Shown piece by piece: positions 35,769 through 44,019 of a stretch of 64,000 nt of DNA; position 1 is the stretch's first letter; each line of letters starts with the position of its first letter. Source of the stretch: Chitinophaga hostae (GTDB taxonomy: Bacteria > Bacteroidota > Bacteroidia > Chitinophagales > Chitinophagaceae). A program made the position numbers and the translations under genes. The stretch covers positions 1-64,000 of the forward strand of contig NZ_JAGTXB010000016.1 of NCBI RefSeq assembly GCF_018224885.1. Direction: 5' to 3'. The notes beneath the pieces were generated by a model. It worked only from the letters and a program-made list of their open reading frames with translations, had not been told where the DNA came from and searched no databases.

Positions 35769-36935
35769 TTAAACTTTTTGTTTATAGTCCCGTACAAAAT
35801 CCCAATCCGGTGTAACTCCTAATCCGGGAGCCGTGGGCGCCGGGATCACTCCATTCGTAACGGTTATCTGTTCTTTCACCAGTTCATACATCATAGGGTT
35901 TCCGCCCAACGAAAATTCAATAATGGTTGCCGAAGGTGATGCAAATGCTACGTTTAGTCCGGCCATAAAAGAAAAAGCAGAGCCCCAGCAATGCGGCGCC
36001 AGTTCCAGCTGATGCACCGTAGCCAGATGTGCTACCCGCATTGTTTCTGAGATACCGCCAATGATGGCAGCATCCGGCTGTATCACATCAATAGCCCGTT
36101 TCTCCAGCAGTTCATTAATATCGAAGCTGGTATATTCGCTTTCACCAGCCGCGATGGGAATATACGTCGAAGCCCTTACTTCTGCAGTACCCTGTTTATT
36201 ATCCGGGCTGATGGGCTCCTCAAACCAATACAGGTTACAGTCTTCCACTCCCCGGCAAAATTGTTTGGCCTCCGGCACACTAAAGGTGCCATGCGCGTCG
36301 GTCATCAATTTAATATCAGCACCCAGCGCGGCTCTTGCCGCTTTCACTCTTTCGATGCTGTTTTGTACTGTTTTATCCATTACACCAACACGCATCTTAA
36401 CGCTTCCAAATCCTTTGTCTACATACCCTTTCAGTTGCGCTCCGATATTGTCAACATCTGCCCAGCCGCCGCTCGCGTAAGCCGGCATTATATCCCTGCA
36501 GGCGCCACCGAGCAAATCCATCACCGGCACATTCAGCATTTTGCCTTTCAGGTCCCAGAGGGCGGTATCAATACCACTCATGGCTGATACCGAGAGTCCT
36601 CTTCTGCCGAGGACCGGAAATTTCCGTCCTCTTGATAAAGCGTAATGATCGCGTGTACCATTATACATTTCTTCCCAGAGGCGGGTGATATCTTTCACCT
36701 GTTTACCCAGTAAAACAGGCTTTAATTCATTTTCGATGCAATTTACGATGGAGGCGCATACGCCCGAAGATCCAACTGCAGCTTTAGCTTCTCCAAATCC
36801 CTGAAGACCATCTTCTGTGGTGATCACAACAAGCGTCATATCAAAATTGGCCAGTAATCCATAGTCAGAAGTATGTTGTTTCTCTTTAGGAACGGGACAG
36901 CGTAACCAAAATGCCTCTACATTAGCTATTTTCAT
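35769..36935 (-). CDS. Enolase-superfamily (mandelate racemase/muconate lactonising enzyme type) sugar-acid dehydratase candidate
   Basis: A 388-residue TIM-barrel enzyme. Capping domain: about 1-125. Barrel residues that I can place: Lys180-x-Arg182 on strand 2 (VKMRVG), metal ligands Asp213 (MTDAHG), Glu239 (FEEP) and Glu265 (GESE), Asp288 (IQPDAA), and His315 (APHCWGS). The K-x-R plus His-Asp dyad places it in the mandelate racemase subgroup, whose members are mostly acid-sugar dehydratases; the substrate cannot be read. It follows the epimerase gene by 18 bp. With the neighbouring hydroxyacid dehydrogenase it suggests dehydration of an aldonate-like acid to a 2-keto-3-deoxy acid. Confidence 0.9.
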   Translation of the reverse strand: MKIANVEAFWLRCPVPKEKQHTSDYGLLANFDMTLVVITTEDGLQGFGEAKAAVGSSGVCASIVNCIENELKPVLLGKQVKDITRLWEEMYNGTRDHYALSRGRKFPVLGRRGLSVSAMSGIDTALWDLKGKMLNVPVMDLLGGACRDIMPAYASGGWADVDNIGAQLKGYVDKGFGSVKMRVGVMDKTVQNSIERVKAARAALGADIKLMTDAHGTFSVPEAKQFCRGVEDCNLYWFEEPISPDNKQGTAEVRASTYIPIAAGESEYTSFDINELLEKRAIDVIQPDAAIIGGISETMRVAHLATVHQLELAPHCWGSAFSFMAGLNVAFASPSATIIEFSLGGNPMMYELVKEQITVTNGVIPAPTAPGLGVTPDWDFVRDYKQKV

Positions 36936-36953
36936 CTGTTAGCAGTTGACTCT

Positions 36954-37838
36954 TTAAATAAGTTTTGATAAGGTATTAAATGATTTAGTGGTGAGCATCG
37001 TATAAAACTCTTCCGTTACCGAGCTGCTGCCATGGTCTACCAGGAACTTCTCCTGCTCGGGCGACAGGTTTTCCGGGTTGGCGTCAATCGCATCCGGGTA
37101 AGGATTGGCCGGCGTACGATCCAGCGGGGCACAGAACTCCACGGAGAGTACGTCGTTATAGTTTATCTCTTTTAATGTATCTATAATCTTTTTCCAATCG
37201 AGGTTGCCCATTCCCGGCGCCATCCTGTTGTTGTCAGCCACATGAAAGCCTCTGAGTTTCCCTTTGGCTTTTTTAATCGCCTCAAACATATCGGTTTCCT
37301 CGATATTCATATGAAAGGTATCGAGGCAAACGCCGCAATTGGGTCCTACCGCTTCCGCCAGCGCCAGTGCCTGATCGGCCCGGTTGATGAAATAGGTTTC
37401 AAAACGGTTGATCGGTTCAATGCCTATCAATATGCCCGCAGCCTCGCTATAGTCATATATTTCTTTCAGGGCGCCTACGGCCCATTGCCATTCTTCATCC
37501 GGCCGGCCGTCGGGTGCAATTTTCCCTACGGTGCCTGGTACTACAGATACCATATGTCCCTCCAGTTCCTTTACCATTTTTATGATGTCTTTCACATACT
37601 GTACTGATTTTGCCCGCTGCGCCTCATCCCTGGCGAGTAGGTTGCGGTCGCCCAGCATCAGCGTTACAGATCCCCAGCAGGACAAGCCGTGGTCTTTCAT
37701 GAGTTTCCTTATACTTTTCGTGTCGTATTGCTCCGGGCTGCCGGCGATTTCGAGTTTGGTATATCCCAGCGCAGCTACCCTTTTTATAGTAGTTTCAATA
37801 GTTTCGGACCTCATCCAGTTGTGTATCCCTAATTCCAT
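36954..37838 (-). CDS. Sugar isomerase/epimerase of the ketose 3-epimerase-like TIM-barrel family
   Basis: A 294-residue xylose-isomerase-like TIM barrel. Probable metal ligands are Glu141 (IGIEPINRFET), Asp173 with His176 (CLDTFHMNIEE), His199 (FHVADNNR, Arg205 nearby) and Glu234 (SVEFCAP). This pattern, notably EPINRFET and HVADNNR, resembles D-tagatose/D-psicose 3-epimerases and related sugar-phosphate isomerases. It is the first gene of the catabolic operon, 221 bp from the divergent AraC-type regulator, with a -7-like box about 100 bp upstream. Exact sugar unknown. Confidence 0.88.
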   Translation of the reverse strand: MELGIHNWMRSETIETTIKRVAALGYTKLEIAGSPEQYDTKSIRKLMKDHGLSCWGSVTLMLGDRNLLARDEAQRAKSVQYVKDIIKMVKELEGHMVSVVPGTVGKIAPDGRPDEEWQWAVGALKEIYDYSEAAGILIGIEPINRFETYFINRADQALALAEAVGPNCGVCLDTFHMNIEETDMFEAIKKAKGKLRGFHVADNNRMAPGMGNLDWKKIIDTLKEINYNDVLSVEFCAPLDRTPANPYPDAIDANPENLSPEQEKFLVDHGSSSVTEEFYTMLTTKSFNTLSKLI

Positions 37839-37940
37839 AACGCATTAATATATAAAAGTGGTTTAATATTTCTTGTTCATCCTGGAAGCGAAGCAGCTGT
37901 TGACTTCATAACGGGAAGCTGTCATCATATCATTGTCTTA

Positions 37941-37948
37941 CAAACTTA
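37941..37948 (-). promoter_or_regulatory. Putative -7 box for the catabolic operon
   Basis: The minus strand reads TAAGTTTG, an exact match to the Bacteroidota -7 consensus TAnnTTTG, about 100 bp upstream of the epimerase start. I see no clear -33 TTTG at the usual distance. Being close to the divergent AraC gene, the promoter could be activator-dependent. Confidence 0.35.
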
Positions 37949-38059
37949 TTCAGACTTCCATTGAAATAAAAGTACTTCATTTGCAATATATCAATACTAT
38001 ATTTACCATAATTCTACATTTCCGCGTCATAAAATAAATAGTGTACCAAAAACAATATT

Positions 38060-38962
38060 ATGAAAGTCTCCTACCGACATATATCCACTCCGGAAGATGC
38101 CAGCTTTGTAGTGAAAGAGTTCTGCCAGCCTAAATTCACCAATACCTTCCACTTTCACCACGGGCATGAACTGATCCTGATGGTAAAAAGCTCCGGGAAG
38201 GTATACGCCGGCAAGAAAGTGATGAACTACAACGAAGGAGAGGTTTATATGTTTGGGCCAGGCCTGGTACATTGTTTCTGCAACGACAATGCTCCCATAG
38301 ACCCCAACGAAACAGTACACGCCATCATTGTACAGTTTACAGAAGACTTTCTTGGTAAAGATTTTTTCGATAAACTGGAATTGAGGAAGATAAGAGAACT
38401 GATGCAGCTATCTGAACAAGGGATCAAATTCAGCAAACTACCTGCCGCTATCAGCAACCTGTTTTTCCAGTTCCAGGTAAATCAGCAGATGAAAAACCTG
38501 ATCATCCTGCTGCAGCTGCTGGATGAATTGTCGCATCAGGGCAAGGAAAACGCGCTGCTGCTGACGGACGATCCACGAAAAATACATTACAAAGACGTAG
38601 ATTCTAAAAAGCTGGAATCTATATTTAAATATGTACTGGAGAATTACCATCAGCAGGTAGACAGTAAATCTGCCGCCTCACTGGCATGCATGAACGAAGC
38701 TGCATTTTGCCGGTATTTTAAGAGAAGGACACATAAAACGTTTTCACAGTTTGTAAATGAAACCAGGATTAGTCATGCTACTAAATTGCTGATCGGCACG
38801 GAGGATGGCATCTCTGAAATATGCTATGCCTGTGGCTTTGATAACATTTCTTACTTTAACAGGCAGTTTAAGATTTACCAGGGGAAGTCGCCCCGGGACT
38901 ACAGGAAGGCGTTTGTGGAGAGTAATGTGGCGTCGCCGAGTTTGAGAGAAGTTGGGGAGTGA
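38060..38962 (+). CDS. AraC-family transcriptional regulator with cupin-like sensor domain
   Basis: A 300-residue DNA-binding protein. The N-terminal cupin-like domain (about 20-110; FHFHHGHELILMVKSSGKVYAG, VYMFGPGLVHCFC) probably binds the effector. The C-terminal AraC domain (about 195-290) has two helix-turn-helices: SAASLACMNEAAFCRYFKRR and ISEICYACGFDNISYFNRQF, followed by KSPRDYRK. It is divergent from the epimerase-led catabolic operon with 221 bp between starts, so it very likely controls that operon and perhaps the susCD pair further downstream. It is intact, unlike the AraC remnant at 20.5 kb. Confidence 0.93.
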   Translation: MKVSYRHISTPEDASFVVKEFCQPKFTNTFHFHHGHELILMVKSSGKVYAGKKVMNYNEGEVYMFGPGLVHCFCNDNAPIDPNETVHAIIVQFTEDFLGKDFFDKLELRKIRELMQLSEQGIKFSKLPAAISNLFFQFQVNQQMKNLIILLQLLDELSHQGKENALLLTDDPRKIHYKDVDSKKLESIFKYVLENYHQQVDSKSAASLACMNEAAFCRYFKRRTHKTFSQFVNETRISHATKLLIGTEDGISEICYACGFDNISYFNRQFKIYQGKSPRDYRKAFVESNVASPSLREVGE

Positions 38963-39061
38963 GTTTCATCGCTGTCACCTATCCATTTCTTCACATATTC
39001 TTAATATTTACTTCATACTGCGGAAATATTACAAGTTGATCTTGCCGGAAATTTGATAAGC

Positions 39062-40531
39062 ATGTACTTATATTCTGTAGCACTCCGCGTTTGCCCGCTG
39101 TTGGCCGGCGTAATGTTAGTAGCGTCTTGTAACAAAGATAAAAATGAAGACACGAATCAACCTCAAACTGGCATTGAATTAAAGACCAGGTCTGTGACCC
39201 CTTCCCTGATAAAACCCCTGGAAGGATTTAATGGTTTAAACATTTATCCGCTTATCAGCAGTGATGATAAGCTGGCCGGCAGCCCTGCATTTGTGTATGG
39301 CGCGCAACCTGATGGAGCCGGCATCATCAAAAATGAGGCAGGCAGTGGTTACATTATGATCAACAACCACGAGATCCTTTGCTCTGTATCCCGGGTATAT
39401 CTCGACAACAACCTGCAACCACTGAAAGGAGAATACATTGTAGATAAAGTAGGCGGCGCCAAAAAACGGCTTTGTTCTGCTACAATGGCCACTGTACAGG
39501 AACATGGTTTTGGTCCGCTGTTCCTCACTGCCGGTGAGTCTGGCGAAGAGTCTATGATCCATGGTATTGATCCCTTAGGAGATGTTAATCTGAAACAAAC
39601 AGACCGGACCCTGGCAGCATTAGGTAAATGTAGTGCAGAAAATGCAGTGCCTTTAAACAAAAATGCCTACCCGGGTAAAACAGCTATCTTCATCGGCGAA
39701 GATGATACCCCCGGCCAGGTAAACCTGTATCTCTCCAATACTGTGGGAGATGTGAAAGGCGGTAAGCTGTATATGCTGCGTAGAACTGATGGCAGCACCA
39801 TTGAAACAGATATGAAAGTTGGTACTTCCTACGACGTAGAGTTTGTGGAATATGATAATGTTGCCGGCAGCACCGGTAAACAGCTGGCAGTACAGACCGT
39901 AGAAAAAAAGGCGATCCAGTTTGCCCGCGTGGAAGACCTGGATTATGGCAAAGGGTCAGCAGAAAATAACCGCAAACTTTATTTCACTGCCACCGGTATC
40001 AGCCAGACCGATAAAGTGACACCCGTAGACGGCTATACGATGTGGGGACGTGTATACCAGCTGGTACTGGACCCTGCCAGTCCACTCAAAGGAAAACTCA
40101 CGCCACTGATAGATGGTATCGTTGATCCGGGTAACAGCATCGTGAATCCGGATAACCTCTGTGTAACAGAAAATTTTGTGTATATCCAGGAAGATGGAGA
40201 TTCCTACTACAAAAACAATAAACACGATGGCCGCATCTGGCAGTACAGTCTTGCCACCAAAGGACTGAAACCAATGCTGGAAATGAACCATCGCCGTAAT
40301 GACGCCGATTTCAACAAAAAATACAATCCGGATAATGACCTGCGTACCAGCAGCTGGGAATTTGGTGCGATGTATGACATTTCTGACCTCATTGGAAAGC
40401 CCAACACTTTTGTGGTAAATATCCATCCACATACCTGGAAAGATGAGAAATTCAAAAATGCCGATGGTAGTGGTCTGAATGACAATATCGAAGGCGGACA
40501 AACCGTGATCATCACCGGTGTTGAAAAATAA
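39062..40531 (+). CDS. PhoX/DUF839-like secreted lipoprotein
   Basis: About 489 residues from the ATG at 39062; a TTG 9 bp upstream is less likely. Lipoprotein signal: MYLYSVALRVCPLLAGVMLVASC. The segments GYIMINNHE, AGESGEESMIHGI, FARVEDLDYGK, VNPDNLCV, DGRIWQYSL and SSWEFGAMYDIS recall the PhoX (DUF839) beta-propeller phosphatases, which use Ca/Fe ions at acidic and polar residues. The match is by eye, and catalysis is not certain. It is followed, after a hairpin, by a cytochrome c peroxidase gene on the same strand. Alternative: another surface beta-propeller with no phosphatase activity. Confidence 0.6.
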   Translation: MYLYSVALRVCPLLAGVMLVASCNKDKNEDTNQPQTGIELKTRSVTPSLIKPLEGFNGLNIYPLISSDDKLAGSPAFVYGAQPDGAGIIKNEAGSGYIMINNHEILCSVSRVYLDNNLQPLKGEYIVDKVGGAKKRLCSATMATVQEHGFGPLFLTAGESGEESMIHGIDPLGDVNLKQTDRTLAALGKCSAENAVPLNKNAYPGKTAIFIGEDDTPGQVNLYLSNTVGDVKGGKLYMLRRTDGSTIETDMKVGTSYDVEFVEYDNVAGSTGKQLAVQTVEKKAIQFARVEDLDYGKGSAENNRKLYFTATGISQTDKVTPVDGYTMWGRVYQLVLDPASPLKGKLTPLIDGIVDPGNSIVNPDNLCVTENFVYIQEDGDSYYKNNKHDGRIWQYSLATKGLKPMLEMNHRRNDADFNKKYNPDNDLRTSSWEFGAMYDISDLIGKPNTFVVNIHPHTWKDEKFKNADGSGLNDNIEGGQTVIITGVEK

Positions 40532-40559
40532 TCCGGCTTATTCTCTTTACATAAAAGAT

Positions 40560-40594
40560 AAAAGTTACCCCTTCGGGAAAAGGGGTAACTTTTT
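40560..40594 (+). terminator. Intrinsic-terminator-like hairpin between the PhoX-like and peroxidase genes
   Basis: A perfect 12-bp stem (AAAGTTACCCC with GGGGTAACTTT plus one A-T pair), a 10-nt loop and a trailing T-run. It ends only 17 bp before the peroxidase start codon at 40612. It would end most PhoX-like transcripts and may attenuate expression of the downstream gene. Confidence 0.7.
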
Positions 40595-40611
40595 GCATAT
40601 ACTGATGGCTT

Positions 40612-42399
40612 ATGATGAAGCATGACTGGAAGATATGGGTAGCCGTTATACTGAGCGGCCTCGTTACCTGGATCTCTTGCCACAATACCCCAAACAATAG
40701 CACCTTTGACCAAGCAGTCCATCAATGGTTGGAAGCGCATACGGATTCGCTGGAAGCCAGCGCCGGCAGGTTGTTGGCAGTGGCTTCGGGGAATGATAGC
40801 ACCGCCTTACAACAGGCTTTTGAAGATTGCAGAAAACGATATAAGCAGTTGGAATGGTGCAGCGAATATTATGCGCCTGCGACCTCACGATTGCTCAACG
40901 GTCCTCCCCTGCCGGAAATAGAAGTCGCGGAACACCAGGCCAGCGAACCATCCGGCCTGCAGGTAATAGAAACATTTTTATATCCTTATGATACCGCCAG
41001 CAATGCGAGTCTCCGAAAAGAGATCAGGTCTTTTACGGCCAGTGTCACCGCTTTAAGACAAGTGATTGCCCATACCCGGTTTGACACCGCACATGTATTT
41101 GATGCCTGTAAGCTGGAAGTGTTCCGCGTGGTAACATTGGGTATCAGCGGTTTTGATACACCGCTTTCAGGACTGGCCATACAGGAATCGACCATATCGC
41201 TGGGAGCAGTACAGGACCTTTGCCGGCTGATGGCCGCACCGCCAGCACTGCTCACCACTTTCGACAATGCTATCGCAGTAGGTCATATGTCCGTTGATAC
41301 CAATGGTTTTGACTATGCCGGCTTTATTACCGGTCACCTGAACCCACTCACCAAAGCGATGATGCACTGGTACCGCCAGGAAGGGCTGCCACTCGTGAAA
41401 GAACAAACGGCTTTAAAACAAGATGCCGCCACACTGTTTGACACCGCTGTATTGAATATCCGCCATTTCATAACATCGCCGGAAGCCTTTCCCACACCGG
41501 AAAAGGTAGCATTAGGTCAGGAGCTGTTTGGCAACACCCAATTGGCAGGGAATGGAAAACGGAGTTGCAAAAGTTGTCATCAACCGGAAAAAGCATTTAC
41601 AGATGGACTGAATCAAAGTCTTACTATCAGTGGCAGATCCCGCGTATTGCGCAACGCGCCTACTATGCTGTACGCCGGATTGCAACTGTCGCAGTTCTAC
41701 GACATGCGTTCACCTACCCTTGAAAACCAGGTATTGGATGTATTGAATAATAAAGATGAAATGCACTCCTCCCCTGTAGCCGTGGCCAGCTGGCTAAACA
41801 AAATACCAGCAATGCAACAACGTTTTCGCAAAGCATTTCCCCAGATGCCGGACACCATCCGGGCAAGAGAAGTGATGATGGCAATTGCCAGCTACATCCG
41901 GGAACTGCGTCCTTTTAATGCCTCTTTTGACCGTTATATGAGAGGAGATAAACAGGCTATGGATGCCATGGCCGTCAAAGGATTCAACCTGTTTATGGGT
42001 AAAGGGCGTTGTGCCACCTGTCATTTTATACCATTGTTTAATGGCACCTCCGCCCCGGATTTCTCTACCACTGAATCAGAAGTACTGGGGGTATTACAGC
42101 AACCCGGGGTCCCGGTATTGGATAGTGATTTAGGGAGATTTATCCATACAGAGATGGAAGAATTGAAATATGCTTTTAAAACGCCCACATTGCGGAATGT
42201 TGCATTAACGGCTCCCTACATGCATAATGGCGCCTATCGTACCCTGGAGGAAGTGATAGACTTTTATGACAAAGGTGGTGGGGTTGGATATGGGATACAC
42301 TTACCTAATCAAACCCTTGCACCTGATGCGTTGCATCTTCTAGAGGCGGAGAAACAGGCGCTGATTGCATTCATGGGGGCGCTGAGCGATGAGCGGTAG
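40612..42399 (+). CDS. Di-heme cytochrome c peroxidase with imelysin-like N-terminal extension
   Basis: A 595-residue exported protein with an N-terminal membrane or lipid anchor (SGLVTWISC). Residues about 30-285 form a helical domain with the segment GLQVIETFLYPYDT, which recalls the imelysin GxHxxE site with Gln in place of His. Residues about 290-590 are a MauG/CcpA-type di-heme peroxidase. Heme motifs are CKSCH (about 319-323) and CATCH (about 466-470), and FKTPTLRNVALTAPYMHNGAYRTLEEVIDFY is the conserved late block. It is nearly twice the usual 330-360 residues. The likely role is peroxide reduction or oxidative maturation at the periplasmic face. It is the last gene before the transposase. 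Confidence 0.88.
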   Translation: MMKHDWKIWVAVILSGLVTWISCHNTPNNSTFDQAVHQWLEAHTDSLEASAGRLLAVASGNDSTALQQAFEDCRKRYKQLEWCSEYYAPATSRLLNGPPLPEIEVAEHQASEPSGLQVIETFLYPYDTASNASLRKEIRSFTASVTALRQVIAHTRFDTAHVFDACKLEVFRVVTLGISGFDTPLSGLAIQESTISLGAVQDLCRLMAAPPALLTTFDNAIAVGHMSVDTNGFDYAGFITGHLNPLTKAMMHWYRQEGLPLVKEQTALKQDAATLFDTAVLNIRHFITSPEAFPTPEKVALGQELFGNTQLAGNGKRSCKSCHQPEKAFTDGLNQSLTISGRSRVLRNAPTMLYAGLQLSQFYDMRSPTLENQVLDVLNNKDEMHSSPVAVASWLNKIPAMQQRFRKAFPQMPDTIRAREVMMAIASYIRELRPFNASFDRYMRGDKQAMDAMAVKGFNLFMGKGRCATCHFIPLFNGTSAPDFSTTESEVLGVLQQPGVPVLDSDLGRFIHTEMEELKYAFKTPTLRNVALTAPYMHNGAYRTLEEVIDFYDKGGGVGYGIHLPNQTLAPDALHLLEAEKQALIAFMGALSDER

Positions 42400-42619
42400 A
42401 TAAATGAGTGGGGAAACCTTGATAAGGGAGCGATTGCCAGGGGAAGCTGCCAACAGTAATACATTTAAAGATCCAGCCATGTTGCAGCGCCTTAATGAGA
42501 TCAGCTCATTACCTGATGTACTCATTTATGATACTTCTACTAACGTTATTAATCCAGTCAAGGAAAGTAAATATGCAATAAACTAACTTGCGGCTTAATA
42601 ATAATTTAAGCCACCCTAC

Positions 42620-43882
42620 ATGTCATCTTTTTATCGTAGTTATCATTCCGACCTGAAAATCCAATATGCCAACGGCAAACTACATTCCGATATTACCCGT
42701 TCAATTCCGCGATCTACAAAACAGAGATGGAAAGGAAAAAATATACAATCCTTCTGGGCACCATATCCTTTGAAGGAGAATCTACCAGATGAAAACCAAC
42801 TCCAAAAATTGAGAAAAGAAAATGCACGTTTAAAGGTGCTGATAAAATCGCTTTTTTATCTGGTCTCTATCTATAGGGAATTAGTTATTCTATCTCCCGT
42901 CAAATCTGCCCATGTTTTAACAGTTAAAAGAAATATTGAAGTGCTTCTGCACTTCTGCAATAAAAATGAATTAGAAAGGGTTATTTGGAGATATCTTCCT
43001 TTTTCCTTTAAACAATGGAAATCCTGGAGCCATCAAAAGTATTGTTTCAACTCACTACAGGGGCATTGCCGCAGACAAAATCCACAACAGCTTTCTATCA
43101 GAGAACAGGAAATGATTAAGACACAATGCGCCAAAAGGGAATATGATAATTGGCCACTCAGCGGCATTTACTATCAGCTACTACGGGATAGGAAAATTAA
43201 TTGTAGTCTTAGCACATTCTATAAATATTGCAGGTTACTGAACATTACGAAAAAACATCTCAAAATATCCAGGAAATATACTCCATACCGTGCAAACAAG
43301 GCGTTGAAAGTTTTGCATCAGGATATTACATTATTCAAAACCATCAATGGCGTAAAACATTACATTTATGTCATCCGCGATAATTTCAGTAGAGCGATTC
43401 TCGCATGTAAGGTAGCCAATGAATACAGTAGCAATATGGCCCGGCAAACATTGGAAGAAGTATTACAAAGATTTAGCCTGATGCGGGAGGAAGGCAAACT
43501 CATTACAGATGATGGCATGGAGAATAAAGGAAAATTAGAGGATTGGCTGAATAAGCCTGGTTTACTTTGGAAGAAACTAATAGCCCAGCTCGATATCATA
43601 CAAAGTAATAGCATGGTAGAAGCCGCGAACAAAATACTTAAGTATCGGTTTCTATATACCAAACCTATTGCTGATACCAGGGAACTGATTATCGCGATTG
43701 AGCAGGCAGTAAAAAGTTATAACCAAATGCCTAATAGCCAGTTATATGGTTTTACCCCAAATGAAGTTTTAGCAGGAGCAATACCAGATAAATGTCATTT
43801 CAGAACTCAAATTTCTTTGGGCCAAAAGCAACGACTAAAATTAAATCAGGACTTTCCTTGTAAAATGGTTTGTCAAATATAA
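42620..43882 (+). CDS. DDE-type transposase (IS3/integrase-core family), single ORF
   Basis: A 420-residue transposase. The N-terminal part (about 25-110) has an HTH-like SIPRSTKQRWKGKN and a helical heptad region. The IS3-type HTH_21-like segment YDNWPLSGIYYQLLRDRKINCS lies at about 175-195. The integrase core follows with Asp in LHQDITLF (about 234), Asp in TDDGMEN (about 296) and Glu in NSMVEAANK (about 333), a D-36-E spacing. The usual IS3 orfA/orfB frameshift is absent. The gene is visibly more AT-rich than its neighbours. I could not find terminal inverted repeats or a target duplication in the flanks, so the element ends are undefined and it may be an immobile remnant. Confidence 0.85.
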   Translation: MSSFYRSYHSDLKIQYANGKLHSDITRSIPRSTKQRWKGKNIQSFWAPYPLKENLPDENQLQKLRKENARLKVLIKSLFYLVSIYRELVILSPVKSAHVLTVKRNIEVLLHFCNKNELERVIWRYLPFSFKQWKSWSHQKYCFNSLQGHCRRQNPQQLSIREQEMIKTQCAKREYDNWPLSGIYYQLLRDRKINCSLSTFYKYCRLLNITKKHLKISRKYTPYRANKALKVLHQDITLFKTINGVKHYIYVIRDNFSRAILACKVANEYSSNMARQTLEEVLQRFSLMREEGKLITDDGMENKGKLEDWLNKPGLLWKKLIAQLDIIQSNSMVEAANKILKYRFLYTKPIADTRELIIAIEQAVKSYNQMPNSQLYGFTPNEVLAGAIPDKCHFRTQISLGQKQRLKLNQDFPCKMVCQI

Positions 43883-44019
43883 GTCGCTAATATCAAAAGT
43901 TCTTTTACATATCTGTTTTCCAACCTGAATCATGTGAAGGATAACTATGCGTGAACAGGTTCAACTATCTTAGATTTGAACGCTTCCCTGTTTGTAAAAT
44001 GTACGCAAATGGGTACATA

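Noticed and set aside
42404..42586. A 60-codon plus-strand frame between the peroxidase and the transposase
   Set aside because: No recognisable motif, no relatives known to me, and composition like intergenic DNA; left unannotated.
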